Part shown: positions 1 through 10,919 of the stretch, in pieces
Numbering within the stretch: the first letter of the stretch is position 1
Layout of the letters: the number at the start of each line of letters is the position of its first letter
Assembly (NCBI GenBank): GCA_047967505.1
Contig: CM106538.1
Length of the DNA stretch: 64,000 nucleotides
DNA from: Dipteris shenzhenensis
Taxonomy: Eukaryota > Polypodiophyta > Polypodiopsida > Gleicheniales
Strand: one strand, 5' to 3'
Translations under genes and position numbers: made by a program
The notes under the pieces: generated by a model
Told to the model about the DNA's origin: nothing
Databases searched by the model: none
Seen by the model: only the letters and a program-made list of their open reading frames with translations

Positions 1-450
1 TGTAAATCCATCATATTTCAGTCTATCCACAGGATACTTAACTTTGGTAGACGTGCGCAAAATAGGCTCACTACCAGGTGCTCTCTAAACATCCCTTGTC
101 TTCCTTACTCCAGGTGTAACAACAGAAGGAATAGCCAACTTATCATCAAGGCTCTGTTCTAAGCCACTGGATTCACCATGCACTTAAGAGTGACCTGCAT
201 TTACATCAAACATGGGCTGATCTACTTTCTCTTTTCCTTTTCATGATACTTGCATATCACTATCTGCATTGCTTTGAGGAGATTCTCCTGATCTCAATCT
301 GCCTGTCCATGGTGAAGTATATGAACCATTGCTAGAGGACACTACAGGTCCACTAATATTTTGTGATTGTTGCTGTGAATTCTGTGCAACATTACCATTT
401 TGTGCATCTACATCATCAATCACATTTATTGGTTTATACCAACTGCTCAT
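1..450 (-). pseudogene. copia integrase-RT linker
   Basis: A low-complexity Ser/Gln/Asn-rich reading frame (241-450), then after stops a segment ending RTSTKVKYPVDRLKYDGFT at the window edge. The R-x-S-x-R-x-K-P-V/YPVDRL type of sequence is the usual linker just before copia reverse transcriptase, which should start beyond position 1. Confidence 0.6.
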
Positions 451-473
451 CTCATCAAAAATAACATCTTTGC

Positions 474-1207
474 TTACTGTAAACTTACGAGTAGAAGGGT
501 TATAGCATCTATATCCTTTTCGTTGTGCAGAGAATAACTAATAAAGATGCACTTCTCAGCTTTTGGATGCAACTTGGATCTCAAGTCATTAGGCACATGA
601 ACATAGGCAATGCAATAAAAAACTTTCAAATGAGAAATATCTGGTTTCCTATCAGTATATCTCTCCTCTAGTGTCATGCTATGTATTGCTGCAGTGGGAG
701 TCCTGTTCATTATGTAGACTACTGTAGCAACTGCTTTAGCCCAATAATAATCTGGCAGGTCTTTTTCGTTGAGCATGGCACGAGATACCTCTCCAATATG
801 CATGTTTTTCCTTTCTGCAAGTCCATTTTGCTATGGGGTATGACTGCATGAATATTGTTGTTTTATGCCATGCTCCTGCAGCCATGCTCCTGCAGGAACC
901 TTGTAAACTCATTTGAGAGGTACTATCTCCCTCCATCTGACCTTAGGCATTTTATTTGCAAGCCTGTTTCTTTTTCAACCATAGCTTTAAAAGCTTTGAA
1001 ATGCCCAAACACTTCACTTTCCTTTTTTATAAAATATATCCAAACTTTTTTGTTGTAGTCATCAATAAAAGTGACAAAATAATGACAGCGTTCAATAGAT
1101 GCAGCTTTAGTAGTCCACACATTAGAGTGGATTAATTGATCTCTTACTCTCTTGAACATGTCTAGGAAATGGTTTCCTTGCCTGCTTTTCAAATTGACAG
1201 GCTTCAC
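474..1207 (-). pseudogene. copia integrase core relic
   Basis: Recognisable integrase core pieces are YFVTFIDDYNKKVWIYF near 1030-1090, CLRSDGGR near 925-945 and the C-terminal LNEKDLPDYYWAKAVATVVY near 700-780. The usual H-S-D-V-C-G-P first-aspartate motif reads HSNVWTT here, so the first catalytic aspartate appears to be lost. At least two frame changes separate the pieces. Minus-strand position between protease and the RT linker matches copia order. Confidence 0.8.
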
Positions 1208-1760
1208 ATACCTTATGCATTTCTACAACCTTCAACTTAGGCAATCTTGCAACAATATTTTGGGCCTGCATTAATTTAAGTCGCTGTATATTAACATGAC
1301 CAATGCGTTTATGCCAGATATCAATATCTGCAACTACACTGGTCCCATGTGCAAACATTGTTGCTCTCAATTCATGCATGTCTGCATCCAACGTAAATAT
1401 CATGTCCTTCTTATTTCCTTTTGCTATCAAGCGATCTTTATTTTTTATATCCTCAACAAAGCATCCATGAGGATTAAATCTAACCTGTAAGCCGTGCTCA
1501 ACCATTTGAGCAACAGAAACCAGGTTCTTGGTGATATTCGGGACATGAAATACATCAGACATGTATTTCTTTTTCCCATCCTGCATAGATAAAGGAATTT
1601 TACCAATTTGCACAATAGGATGTGTAGTATCATCACCAGTCTATACAAATCTAGGTCTTTCTATTTTCCTTGCATCCTGCATTCATTCTGTATGACCTGT
1701 TATGTAGTTTGATGCACCTGAGTCAACATAGCACACATCATTGCTTTCTTCTGCACTTGT
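1122..1760 (-). pseudogene. copia protease and gag-pre-integrase relic
   Basis: The aspartic protease motif VDSGASNYITGH lies near 1700-1740 and the gag-pre-integrase motif IDIWHKRIGHVNIQRL, followed by CEACQFEKQARKPF, lies near 1195-1330. In a live element the protease cleaves Gag-Pol and the pre-integrase zinc module (H..H..C..C) begins integrase. A stop follows the protease motif, and the whole protease region has been duplicated (see the repeat at 1653-1998). It is continuous with the integrase downstream on the minus strand. Confidence 0.85.
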
Positions 1761-1998
1761 CACATAATTGGTCATGTGCTGCGCCATAAACAAATGCTCA
1801 TTTCTGTCATCACTCTGTCTACTAGAGGTCTTTCCATTTTCCTTGCATCCTGCATCCATTCTGTATGACCTGTCATGTGGTTTGACGCACCTGAGTCAAC
1901 ATATCACACATCATTGCTTTTTTCTGCACTTGTCACAGAATTGGTCATGTGTTGCACCATAAACAAATGCTCATTTCTGTCATCACCCTGTCTACTAG
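1653..1998. repeat. 173-bp tandem duplication inside the copia protease
   Basis: Two head-to-tail copies, 1653-1825 and 1826-1998, begin AGGTCTTTC and run through the protease motif, the following linker and back to CTGTCTACTAGAGG. Both copies retain the D-S-G-A-S codons. They differ by a scatter of substitutions, so the duplication is not recent. Confidence 0.9.
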
Positions 1999-2031
1999 AG
2001 GATGCATAATCGTCTTGTTGTAATTTTTCAG

Positions 2032-2933
2032 TCATGATGTCATTCTACTTTTTATAATAATCTTTAACCATATGACCCATTTTACCACAGTAGTAGCATT
2101 TAACGTTGCTGTTTGCATTTTGGCCTCTTTGCCATCCACCACGACCTCTTTGGCTCCCCCTGCCTCTAAAGTTACCACGTCCTCCTCCATAGGACTGGTT
2201 TTCTTGAATTTACTATTCTGATTTCTGTCACGACCTCCAAATCGGCTTGTTTTATCTCTATCTCTACCTCTTCTAGCATTTGAGTAGAAGATAACTTCTT
2301 TTGAAGTTTCTCTTGAAGAAGATGCACCACCATTTCTCTGCTCTTCAGAAATTAGAAGAGCAATCAACTCCTCAAAATCGAAAAAATTCTCACGGACGGC
2401 AATGGATGTCCAGAATTGTGCATAATTCTTTCCTAGACCATTCAAGGTCATAGAAACTAAATCATCAACTTCTCCTGGCGACCCAATAGAAGCAAGTGCA
2501 TCTGCAATCTTCTTCACCTTTATGTGGTAGTCATTATGCTCATATTTTCTCTCTGCACATTATGCAACTCCTGTTTGAGCTGCATTTTCCTGGCTTGCGT
2601 ATTTGTGTTATACATTTTTGTCAAAGTATCCCATGTCTCCTTCGGCGTGCTTGCATCTTAAATATGCACAATCATAGAATCTGAAATACTGATAGATAGC
2701 CAGTACATAACTTTTCTGGCTCTCTCATGCCACCCTTTAAATGCTTGCAACTTCTGTTGATTGGGAACATTAGGAATAACTGGTTCTTGTTCAGCTCCAG
2801 TAATGAACTCCCAATAGTCTTTTCTCTTGAGGAAATTCGTCATTTTAAACTTCCATGCTTGGAAGTTGTTCTTGTCAAGCTTTTTAGTGACTATCTGTGA
2901 AAGAGCATCAGATGCCATTACAGAACACTGCAA
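2032..2933 (-). pseudogene. copia gag (nucleocapsid) relic
   Basis: Gag packages element RNA in cytoplasmic virus-like particles. The N-terminal part from 2933 carries the copia gag signature (KLDKNNFQAWKFKM, then WLSISISDSM), followed after a frame break by the UBN2-type segment (LVSMTLNGLGKNYAQF). A basic arginine/glycine-rich stretch follows, then a zinc knuckle near 2050-2100. The knuckle reads CYYCGKMGHMVKDY: C, C and H are kept but the last Cys of the CX2CX4HX4C pattern is Tyr. A stop near 2650 and a frame change near 2520 separate the halves. The family call is firm; function is lost. Confidence 0.85.
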
Positions 2934-3403
2934 AAATATTCTGTCACTGCTAAAAACACAACTTCTACCTCACAAGGGCAAATCTGTAAAACTGACGAAA
3001 GTGGTATTTGACCACACAGTGACTTCCTAGTGACGATTTCGCATCAACAGGCAATAAGAATGATTCTGTCACTCCCAATATCTCTGCACATAGGCATACG
3101 ATGCAATTTCTGCGGCAACTTTTTACCGACCTGTATAATAGTGATCGCACATAAAAAACAGGGCACTTTTCTGAGTGTCTGCGAAAAACTTTCGCCACTA
3201 AAATGGGCCTTGAATCAAAAAAATACTGCCCTCTCGTCGCACCGCGAAGGGCGTTCCAATCTGAGACAGTGCACTCTTCCACTTTCCGGTTGTGCTACCT
3301 GCAGAGATTTGCTCCCAAACTCGAAAAAGGAAAGCAACACTGATTCTCTTACCAAGACACCACGAACTTGGTTTGCTTTCTTGAGCTCCTTATCACGAAT
3401 CGA

Positions 3404-3415
3404 GCTCTGATACCA
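3404..3415 (-). other. Primer binding site of copia element 1 (initiator-Met tRNA type)
   Basis: The minus strand reads TGGTATCAGAGC immediately after the LTR end, the standard plant copia primer site complementary to initiator methionine tRNA. Confidence 0.9.
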
Positions 3416-3706
3416 TGTGAAGAGAGTGGGAGAGAAGTAAGGAGTCTCACTTGCAGCTTTCTCACATACACAATGGGGAAATACACACAAAGGTGGAGGC
3501 TGAAAATAGTTTTCCTCTTCTTAGTTGTGAAAGTCAAAAGAACTCTCTAAGTACAAAAGGAATAAGTGAACCCTATATGTGGGTCTCAAACCAAACTCAG
3601 CTAACCTAGGTGGCATACTAACTGAGCCACTAACTAGAGTACACAAAGATAGCTGTTATCCAGCTATTATTCATGGGTGGTGTACCAACCGCATCTGCAG
3701 CTAACA
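3416..3706 (-). repeat. 5' LTR of copia element 1
   Basis: The inner end is fixed by the primer binding site directly next to it. The + strand starts TGTGAAGAG at 3416, so the LTR ends CTCTTCACA in element sense. The outer end is inferred: a CTAACA at 3701-3706 gives an element-sense start of TGTTAG, common in copia LTRs, and a 291-bp LTR. The second LTR is not in the window, so neither the outer boundary nor the target duplication can be checked. Confidence 0.6.
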
Positions 3707-3769
3707 AGTCGGTGATATAAATGCACAACGGTCACCGTGGCATATCACGAGTGGAGCTCGATATCTCAA

Positions 3770-4410
3770 CACTGATTGGTTGGCCAACCAAGTCAGCCAG
3801 CACATAGACCTAGGGTGGGTCCCCACAGCCCCATCAGTTCACAGACCAGCAGCAGTCAGCTGGCTAAGGGCTGCTGGGTTGGCCCATTTTGGGGCTTCCA
3901 GCCCCTATAAAAGGGGCCTCATTCAGCTTTCATGAAGGCAGCTCTTCCAGCAGCAGTTTGGAGCAGCAGAGTAGCAAGATCTGGGCCACCATCCAAGGGA
4001 TCTTGTGGGGCTGAAGAGCTGCAGACTTAGCTCAGCAAGGGGCTGCACTCTTGGCTGTTTTCAAGGGCAGCAAGGAGCAGGGATCAAAGCACGGACTCAA
4101 AGTCTTCTGAAGCTCGGAGAGGAGCACATAGGCTAGGGATATAGAAGTGCTACAAAGGTAGTAGGACAGCATCCTTTTGGTAAGGACAGAGGACCAGGAT
4201 TTGGTGGGACTCTGGACTCTTTTGTATTGTGTCCTTTGGACAGAAATATTTGGTTGGTTTTATCTCTCTTGGAGCATTGTCTATTAACTGGCTTGCACAT
4301 GTTTGATGAGCACACAAAGTAAAGAAGTTTGTGATTCCACCCCCAACCCCATTGTGTGAGCTCCTAGGCTATTATATCAGTCTTCCGCTGTATGTATACC
4401 CTCTGTTGTG
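3770..4410 (+). repeat. LTR-like block (possible solo LTR)
   Basis: A non-coding block with a TATA motif in a CCCCTATAAAAGGGGCCTC context near 3903-3921. It resembles, in the opposite orientation, the LTR of copia element 2 at 5554-6100, which has CCCTATGAAAGAGGCCTCA in minus sense, and it shares the GGTTGGCC- and CACATAGACC-type segments. The boundaries and any target duplication cannot be fixed by eye, so the call is provisional. Confidence 0.45.
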
Positions 4411-4414
4411 ATTT

Positions 4415-5552
4415 CTAAGATTTAGAAAGGCAATACACCCCATTCATTGTACTGAAATCATCTATAAGTGATATGGCAGGCATGGGCCCACAGATATCTA
4501 AATGAATCACCTCCAGTGGCTTAATGGCCCAACTCGTGGCCTCAATGGTGCCCAATGTTGCTTGCTTCCATGCAAGCTCTGCATATCCTCCAGAGCGGTG
4601 CAACCGATGTGCTTGAATTTCTCATCCCATACTTGAGACATCCTAGCATCCCCTCGTACCATCAGAGCACTTGAGTCCCTCTTCCTCAATGCGCCGAGGA
4701 AACATTTTGTCCATTTTTTGGATGTGATAACCACTTTGTCATTGTCAAAGATGGTTCTCATCTTGTTCTTAGCCAGCTGGCTGACAGAAAGCAGACTTTT
4801 ACAAAGATCTGGTATAAGACTTTTGTTAAGAACTTATTGTGAATGGGACGCTCCCAATGCCTTTGATAGGGCAGCTCCAACTGCCCTCACAGTAACAGAA
4901 GATCCGACAATAACTCTAGGTAGATTTTTGAGCCACTGCATGGACTGCCTGCGGATAAAGACCTAGCTGTGATGGCTACAGCAGGCAGACAGTCCATGGA
5001 ATTGTGCTCTAAGGTGGAAGACCCTACTGCTGAAGGATGGTCCACTACCCTATGTTCCGGGGTGGAAGACCCCTGAGCAGGTAATAACCTTCGACTGCGC
5101 TGGATCTGGATTTGGAGCTGCTTGGAAAGGATCCAATTTTGCTCAAGCAGCTGTTATATTTCCTTGAACGCTCACATGAGAGCTGCAATGTTGGATGGGC
5201 CCATGGTGGAACGCTGGTAGACCCATCACTGCTGCGAGAATGACTGCCAAAGAGAAAAATTCCCCCCTTCTTTTGCTGCAAGGTGTAAATGCACACAGGT
5301 GTAGACGGGAGCTGACTTGATACGCGATGTAGGGAGGGGCTAATGGAGTACGGTGCTACCAATAGTCCGGGATAACGCCAAAATACAAATTTGGACACTA
5401 GTCTTGGGTAGGGCCAAAATACACATTTGGAAAATATCCTGAGCATGCTCCCTCCTTTGCCGATTGCATCCCCATTACTATGATTGCTGCAGACTTCGAG
5501 ATCTGTGAAGAATGCTCAAGTGTCACTGTACTTGCCTGGTGCTCTGATACCA
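4415..5552 (-). pseudogene. Ty1/copia element 2, deleted internal region
   Basis: Only about 1.1 kb lies between the primer site and the LTR-like block. Minus-strand reading gives a short 5' piece, a protease-to-pre-integrase region with SLLSVSQLAKNKMRTIFD, a gag-pre-integrase WDEKFKHIGCTALEDMQ and the integrase start PLEVIHLDICGPM followed by LIDDFSTMNGVYCL. Most of gag, the rest of integrase, RT and RNase H are missing. HLDICGP keeps the first catalytic aspartate, but frame changes (for example near 4600 and 4760) prevent expression. An old internally deleted copy. Confidence 0.75.
5541..5552 (-). other. Primer binding site of copia element 2
   Basis: The minus strand reads TGGTATCAGAGC, one base from the LTR end (TGTTACA in element sense). 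It fixes the orientation of this element as minus. Confidence 0.85.
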
Positions 5553-5553
5553 G

Positions 5554-6100
5554 TGTAACATGCGGGGAGTTACTGCCATGCCATGCTCGGGAATCCAATG
5601 TGACATGCGAGACTATCTAATGTGCTGTGCGGAAGCATATTGAATGTGTGTACATAGATGTATGCAAATAGAGAACTCAAGCACCAAGGACACACGAGAT
5701 CTTTACTTAACACATGCTTATTTATAATTTACAAATGCTGGCAAAATGCCTAAATGACTGACTGTACATGGTTGCAATAAATGGGTACGAATATTTATCC
5801 AGCAGGCTGCTGCTGATGCTGGATGACTATTGAGGAGGAGACACCCTGATCTCCATGCTGTAGCTGCGATATGCTAGGTGGCTGAATGGAGCAGCAAACT
5901 GTAGGTGATGGAGGCTGAAGCAGATGGCTAAACACATGAGCTGGACTGATGGCTGGATGCCCAAAATGAGGGGCTGAGGCCTCTTTCATAGGGCCTGGAC
6001 CAGCCGATTGGGTCAGCTGGTTGACCGATCTGATCAACCAACCAGCTCACCTGGTTGGTCAGCCCAGGTTGGTCATTTGGCCTGCCTACTAACCTACACA
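5554..6100 (-). repeat. 5' LTR of copia element 2 (outer end uncertain)
   Basis: The + strand begins TGTAACATGCGG directly beyond the primer site. A TATA-like CCCTATGAAAG in minus sense lies near 5986-5996. The outer end is not resolved: similarity to the block at 3770-4410 stops near 6100, but the LTR could extend toward 6410. Confidence 0.55.
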
Positions 6101-7346
6101 TAGACCTTAACTTGGACTGACCCTGAGGGCTGGGAGTGGACCATGGACCTGCGTAGCTCGTGCCTGTGCCTGACTGGTATATGGACTAGGGCTCACATTG
6201 GGGCAACGGCATATGAAAATTATCCTGATTTGGGAACTAATGCTGTACATTATGTACTCGATGATGAGCTTAGTGTGTCACAATGCATCCTAGTGCAGGG
6301 GTGCATGTGACGCAATGGGCAGGAAACAGTACTCTTCCCTGAGAAAATCGAAGTGCTGAGCTATGGCAGTCTAAACTGCAGGGGTGAAGGATCACACTTA
6401 CACCAATTTGTTAGAAATAAAGAGCCCAAAAGTGCACGCGCAGGAACTTGTACATCTATTACGAATTGCCAAAGGGTACAAAGTACAACCTAAAATGAGG
6501 CTATGTACCTCAAACACACTAACCTAACCCTAAGGGGAAAACCCCTTCTAAAAAGTGCCCATGAGGGGGGTTCACACTGCAGTAGTCAATACCCAACAAT
6601 ACTTTATTTCAAGTGAAGTTTTACGCTGTTATAACTTTATAGGTAAGCAGAGTCATTATGATTCTAGTTGTAGACAATAGACTTCAGAGTATATCTTATC
6701 GTTTGTGGTTGTTTGACCCTCATCTTTCTTACCAACATGCCCCAGTTTTCTATTCCCTCAAGTTGACACATTGACTACTTGTGAATTTTCATTCCCTGAT
6801 TGGCAAGTTTTGTTATGGCAAGGAAGAAGTCCAAATATTGAAAAATTACCTTGCATACCCGTGAATTAGAAGTTTTTAAAGGGACCACATTTTTTGGAAG
6901 TTTATTTGGTGTCATAGTTTTTATTACGGTTTTCAGTGCTTGAGATAACATGCAGGTGAAATGACTTAGGCCTTGATCAGAATATGAATTGTTTACTACT
7001 CCCATCTTGTCTGCAGTATTTTCTCCCAAGGCTCCTGAACAAATTATTGGTAAGATAAGAATGTCCTAGATTATACAACCTCACCATGTATGATGTTGTT
7101 ACATTAGGTAAGTATCTGCTTCCTAGTAGCTAGTCCTGCTATGCGTGACTTTGTGGCTACCATCTTGAGATTAACATTAAATTTACATTGCTTTTTGTTG
7201 CCCCTTTTCTTTTCAAACGTGGTAATTGGGTTTACCTTGCATATAAGAAATCTCCCCCCAAAAAAATTCAATACACAAGTGCTCTGTTTGTGCTGATATT
7301 GTAAAATCACATTGTGTCTTTGTGTGTGTATATGCTACCTTTGCAG
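6101..7346. other. Intergenic or intronic sequence upstream of the MECR-like exons
   Basis: No recognisable coding region. A TGTTAGAAAT at about 6409 could be another LTR end but has no partner. Sequence from 6600 to 7346 is AT-rich like the neighbouring introns, ending in a pyrimidine-rich acceptor at 7345-7346. No exon encoding the N-terminal half of the reductase was found. Confidence 0.5.
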
Positions 7347-8199
7347 GTGATGTTTTAGTGCAAAATGAAGCTGACAGTGACTTGGCCCAAGCCGTCATTC
7401 AGCTAGCAAAACAACGCGGCATCAAAACAATCAATGTAGTTGCGGATAAACCTGGCACACCTTTACTAGTGGAGAAGCTTAAGCTAATGGGTGGAGACAT
7501 TGTTGTTAGTGAATCGTATACAAACACCTGGTAGCATTCTGAACTTGTTCTTGCATCTTATGTAAGGGCATTTTTTGTAAAGTTGGTGGCTGAAACGGAA
7601 CTATGTTTGGGATTTCCCTTGTGGCTATACACTTTATTTATGTGGCGATGAATAGAAGAAACTGTACTTGCTCTTGAGCACCTAGTTACTGGAGAGCAGG
7701 ATAATGCCAAGTGAGAAGAGAATGGAGGACTGACATAGTTGTATTAGGAGGGATGAGGGACTTATAAATGGCATGTGCACTGTTGTGAGGTTGGCAAATG
7801 TAAAACAGATTGTGATGGAGACTTGATGGAAAAATTAGATCTGTGATTCTTGGAAAAGAGGCTATCTTTTGTTTGCAAGTTTAGAATTATGTTGTTCAAT
7901 CTATCTACTTTCTGTAATTCTAACTTGCATTGCCTACCGTATTTTATAGCCATCTCTGAGATAAACTGAAATTTATCTGTAGGTTCATCAAAAGGCTATT
8001 AAGTGATTTTCCAAAGCCGACCTTGGGCCTTAACTATTCAGATGGGTCTGCAGCAACTGCTGTGGCAAAACTGCTCCAGGCAGGTGGAACTTTTTTGACA
8101 TATGGCAAGAAATTACCACAACATGTGGTATATCCTGGTGCAGAGAAGCGACCAATTCAATGGAGCCAGTACTTGAAAGCAAAGAGCTTAAATAGTCAG
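7347..8199 (+). pseudogene. Mitochondrial trans-2-enoyl-CoA/ACP reductase (MECR/ETR1-like), two exons of the cofactor domain
   Basis: MECR performs the last NADPH-dependent reduction of mitochondrial type II fatty acid synthesis. Exon one (7347-7530) starts after AG at 7345-7346 and ends at a GT donor at 7531. Exon two (7983-8199) follows AG at 7981-7982 and ends at CAG|GTGGTT. The splice joins TG|G into a Trp codon and keeps one frame. Exon one contains VIQLAKQRGIKTINVV, the Rossmann helix and second strand. Exon two contains LQAGGTFLTYG, matching the family's REGGTMVTYG segment. The glycine-rich loop expected as NGATSMVG reads NEADSDLA, and the later N-C-V-G-G segment reads NYSDG, so NADPH binding is doubtful. 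The N-terminal catalytic domain and C terminus are not found. I take it as a duplicated fragment or decayed copy; a live gene with long introns outside this reading is less likely. Confidence 0.75.
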
Positions 8200-8992
8200 G
8201 TGGTTTGAGACGTTCTCTTTGAATTTTAGGCTGTTCACTTTATTTTTCATGCAATAAATCATTAAATTTGAATTGAAAGTTTTGATGAACTTTTGAGATG
8301 AATTCTTGCAAGCTTGAAAATGTACACATTTTGTCCACTTGTAATGTGCTGGCAAAGTGTTCAAGGCTCGAGAAAGACATAGCTCAGGCTGGTATGGAAC
8401 TTGTTGGTGGTTGCACTAGATCTTTGACAATAAACTTCCTGGATCAAACCTGCTTTTATGACAGAAGTACGAATATAGTTTCACTACACAATGCATAGAG
8501 CTATTCCTCTTTAGGGCCCTATGGATGGATATATATTTACTTATGGATCCTTTTATAGTACATATTGGGATGGAATCACTGATTAAAATGTAATTGCCAA
8601 GTTCGTGTATAGAATACAGGTATGGCGGTATTGTGTTTGGTCATCAGTAGCCATCTTTGTTTAATCTTCTGTTTTGCGTAGTTAAGGCTTAAGAAATTTT
8701 AAACTGTGGAGCTCAGTTTTTGTGTTTCTGTAGAACTAACCTCGTCAATAGGAGCGCTTTGAAGCACTTCAGTATCTGCAAGGCAATCTGATAATTGTGG
8801 ATTTTGTTTAAGACATTCTAGGAGAGAGGCTTTAAAAGGCAGAAGGGGGCGGACACACTTCCAAACTTTTGATATCTGGCAAGGAATTGTCTCTTGATAG
8901 TCAGGTTATCTATCAGTTTCAAATTTTTACATGGCTTGAATAAGTTGATAAAAATCAGATAGTCCTTTCCAAGTCTGCTTCAAGGTAAGTGT
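8200..8992. other. Sequence downstream of the MECR-like exons
   Basis: AT-rich, with no exon matching the missing C terminus of the reductase. It ends at the solo LTR. Confidence 0.5.
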
Positions 8993-9655
8993 TGTTAAAT
9001 TACACAGCGCAGCGGAACAGAAAATAAAGAGTACACAGCAAACTAGAGAGGAACAAAATTTTCCTTCAATACTGATGTAGTACAGATGATGGCTCCGTCC
9101 ACCCATGCGCTCCCACAGTGGAGCTTAGATGGTGATCTAGAGAGATACTAGGTAAAGAGCTACTAGTTGGAAGATCTTTATTGGAAGATCTGATACAATG
9201 GACTGGGGAGGTCGCCTCTTTATAGCTATGAGGGTGGTAGTTGGATCAACGTAGTCGGTGGAACCGACTAGTCAACCTAGTCGGTGAACTCGACTAGTCA
9301 ACCTAGTCGGTAGAACCGATTGGTCGTTTATGAAATATTCAAGGAATATTTTTTATACCGTCGCCTCGGGGGCTTTCGTTCCTGAACCCCTAGTAAGGGG
9401 GTCGTTGGTCTCCCTGGGATCCCTCAGTTGGGGGCCAGTTGGCCTTTCAGGCCCTAGCAAGAATAAGGGGTTCTCACACAATCACCTTTCTACCATCAAC
9501 GGTTTCATTGATATACCTCGTTTGATATATAAGTTAGGATCCATACAGTGTTCCGGGCTCACATATGGCTCCTCATCATATTGGGGGCTTTACAACTTGA
9601 GCACCTTGGACCACTAGTGGTTACCAGTAGGGTGGGACATTGAGCATATCTAACA
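8993..9655 (-). mobile_element. Solo copia LTR, same family as the 13.3-16.1 kb element
   Basis: The + strand starts TGTTAAAT and ends ATCTAACA. Read on the minus strand it starts TGTTAGATATGCTCAATG, identical in its first bases to the LTRs at 13297 and 15446, and continues in step with them through the repeated AGTCGGT/ACCGACT segment. Length is 663 bp against 686 bp for the intact LTR. Flanks are AGTGT (8988-8992) and AGTGC (9656-9660), a 4-of-5 match consistent with an aged target duplication. No internal region is present, so it formed by LTR-LTR recombination. Confidence 0.88.
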
Positions 9656-10465
9656 AGTGCTATGGGAGCATTTAGACTCATAAGAAGTATCGTTCCTACA
9701 AACTCCTTAGTGTGAGGATGGAGGAGTTTATCTCCTTTACACTAAGCTAACTCTGAATAAAACTACATGTCGCCTTGTTTTAAGTAATTTTGAAGTCACC
9801 GACACATGGCAATGCAGCTACATGCTGCCTAGCTAAAAAATTTTCATTGTAACTACGCGTTAGAGCTTGGTTTTGAGTGTTTCAGCCTCTGGCTAACTTT
9901 TGCTGAGCCTCATTGTCTTGTCATGGGAACTGTAGAGGTTTCCCATTGCACTCATTGCTACTTCTATGGGATTCCTTGTCCCCTCTTTTCATGGGTCTTT
10001 TGTGTCGATTGTGGGGACTTACTTGTCATTACTTGTTTTGGGGCTCTCATTGCACTCGTCATAGCTTTCATCTTTCATGATCACTCTTCAAAGATTCGTT
10101 GTCTCTATGTAGAACTTTGGCACTCCTTCCTTGTCATCATTATGATCATCACTATTGTGCTTTTTCACTTGACTAATATCTTGTGCATATTTTTTATAGA
10201 CTATCGTCATTGTGACCACTCCGGTCAACCTTCTCTTCAAACTCTTTAGAAAGCTCCTCAGCATGACTCCTCTCTTCATCGTCGTTGTGACCACTCTTGT
10301 CAATCTCTCTTTAAATCTCTCTTTAGGAAGCTCCTTAGCATGACTCTTCTCTTCATCGTATTGAATATCTTTTTTCCAATACCATTGAGTTTTGTCACAA
10401 TCACTTTTTGTGTTTCGTGCTTTATCACTTTAGTTTGCTTCAATTGAATTATAAAGAAGCATGTG

Positions 10466-10788
10466 ATGAAATGCTAATTTGCATTAATCGAGCATAAAAG
10501 GCAACCCTACATGAAGCCTCGACCTCAAGCTTTGATATTGAAATCTATTCTCACCTTAGTCCATTTTTACATTTTCTTGGGCATCAACTATCGTTAATGT
10601 TGTGACCAAATTTGAAGTAATCAATGAAATGGTTGATTAATGAAATGCTAATATGCATTAATCAACCATAAAATGCAACCCCAATCTCAAGCTTTGATAG
10701 TGGAGTCTCTTCTCACCTTAGTTCAGCTTTACATTTTTCTTGGCATTAGCTATCTTGAATGTTGTAGCTAAATTTCAGATAATATCTA
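10466..10788. repeat. Diverged tandem duplication, period about 174 bp
   Basis: ATGAAATGCTAAT with the following CATTAATC and CATAAAA segments occurs at 10466 and again at 10640. Both copies continue through CTCAAGCTTTGATA and TCTCACCTTAGT. A smaller degenerate repeat with AAAGCTCCT and GACTC(C/T)TCTCTTCATCG sits just upstream at 10150-10340. Confidence 0.8.
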
Positions 10789-10885
10789 TCCTATCTTGGG
10801 GTGGTTGCAAAATTGATGCGACTACCTAAGGAAGATCATCAATGACAGTTGCTTCAAAGTCTGCATGATTTCAAGCATCTTCTTC

Positions 10886-10887
<2 letters not shown>

Positions 10888-10918
<31 letters not shown>

Positions 10919-10919
10919 A
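10888..10919. repeat. TACA/TA microsatellite
   Basis: Three TACA units followed by about ten TA units. Confidence 0.95.

Larger units (their letters stand above)
1..3706 (-). mobile_element. Ty1/copia retrotransposon 1, 5' part, runs off the left edge
   Basis: Reading the minus strand from 3706 down to 1 there is an LTR, a primer binding site, gag, a zinc knuckle, an aspartic protease, a gag-pre-integrase segment, integrase and the linker before reverse transcriptase. This order (integrase before RT) defines Ty1/copia. RT, RNase H and the 3' LTR lie outside the window. The coding frame is broken by several stops and frameshifts and by a 173-bp duplication, so the copy is dead. Confidence 0.9.

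Noticed and set aside
3400-6100. A single large nested copia element joining elements 1 and 2
   Set aside because: There are two separate primer sites (3404-3415 and 5541-5552), each with its own adjoining LTR end, so these are two insertions.
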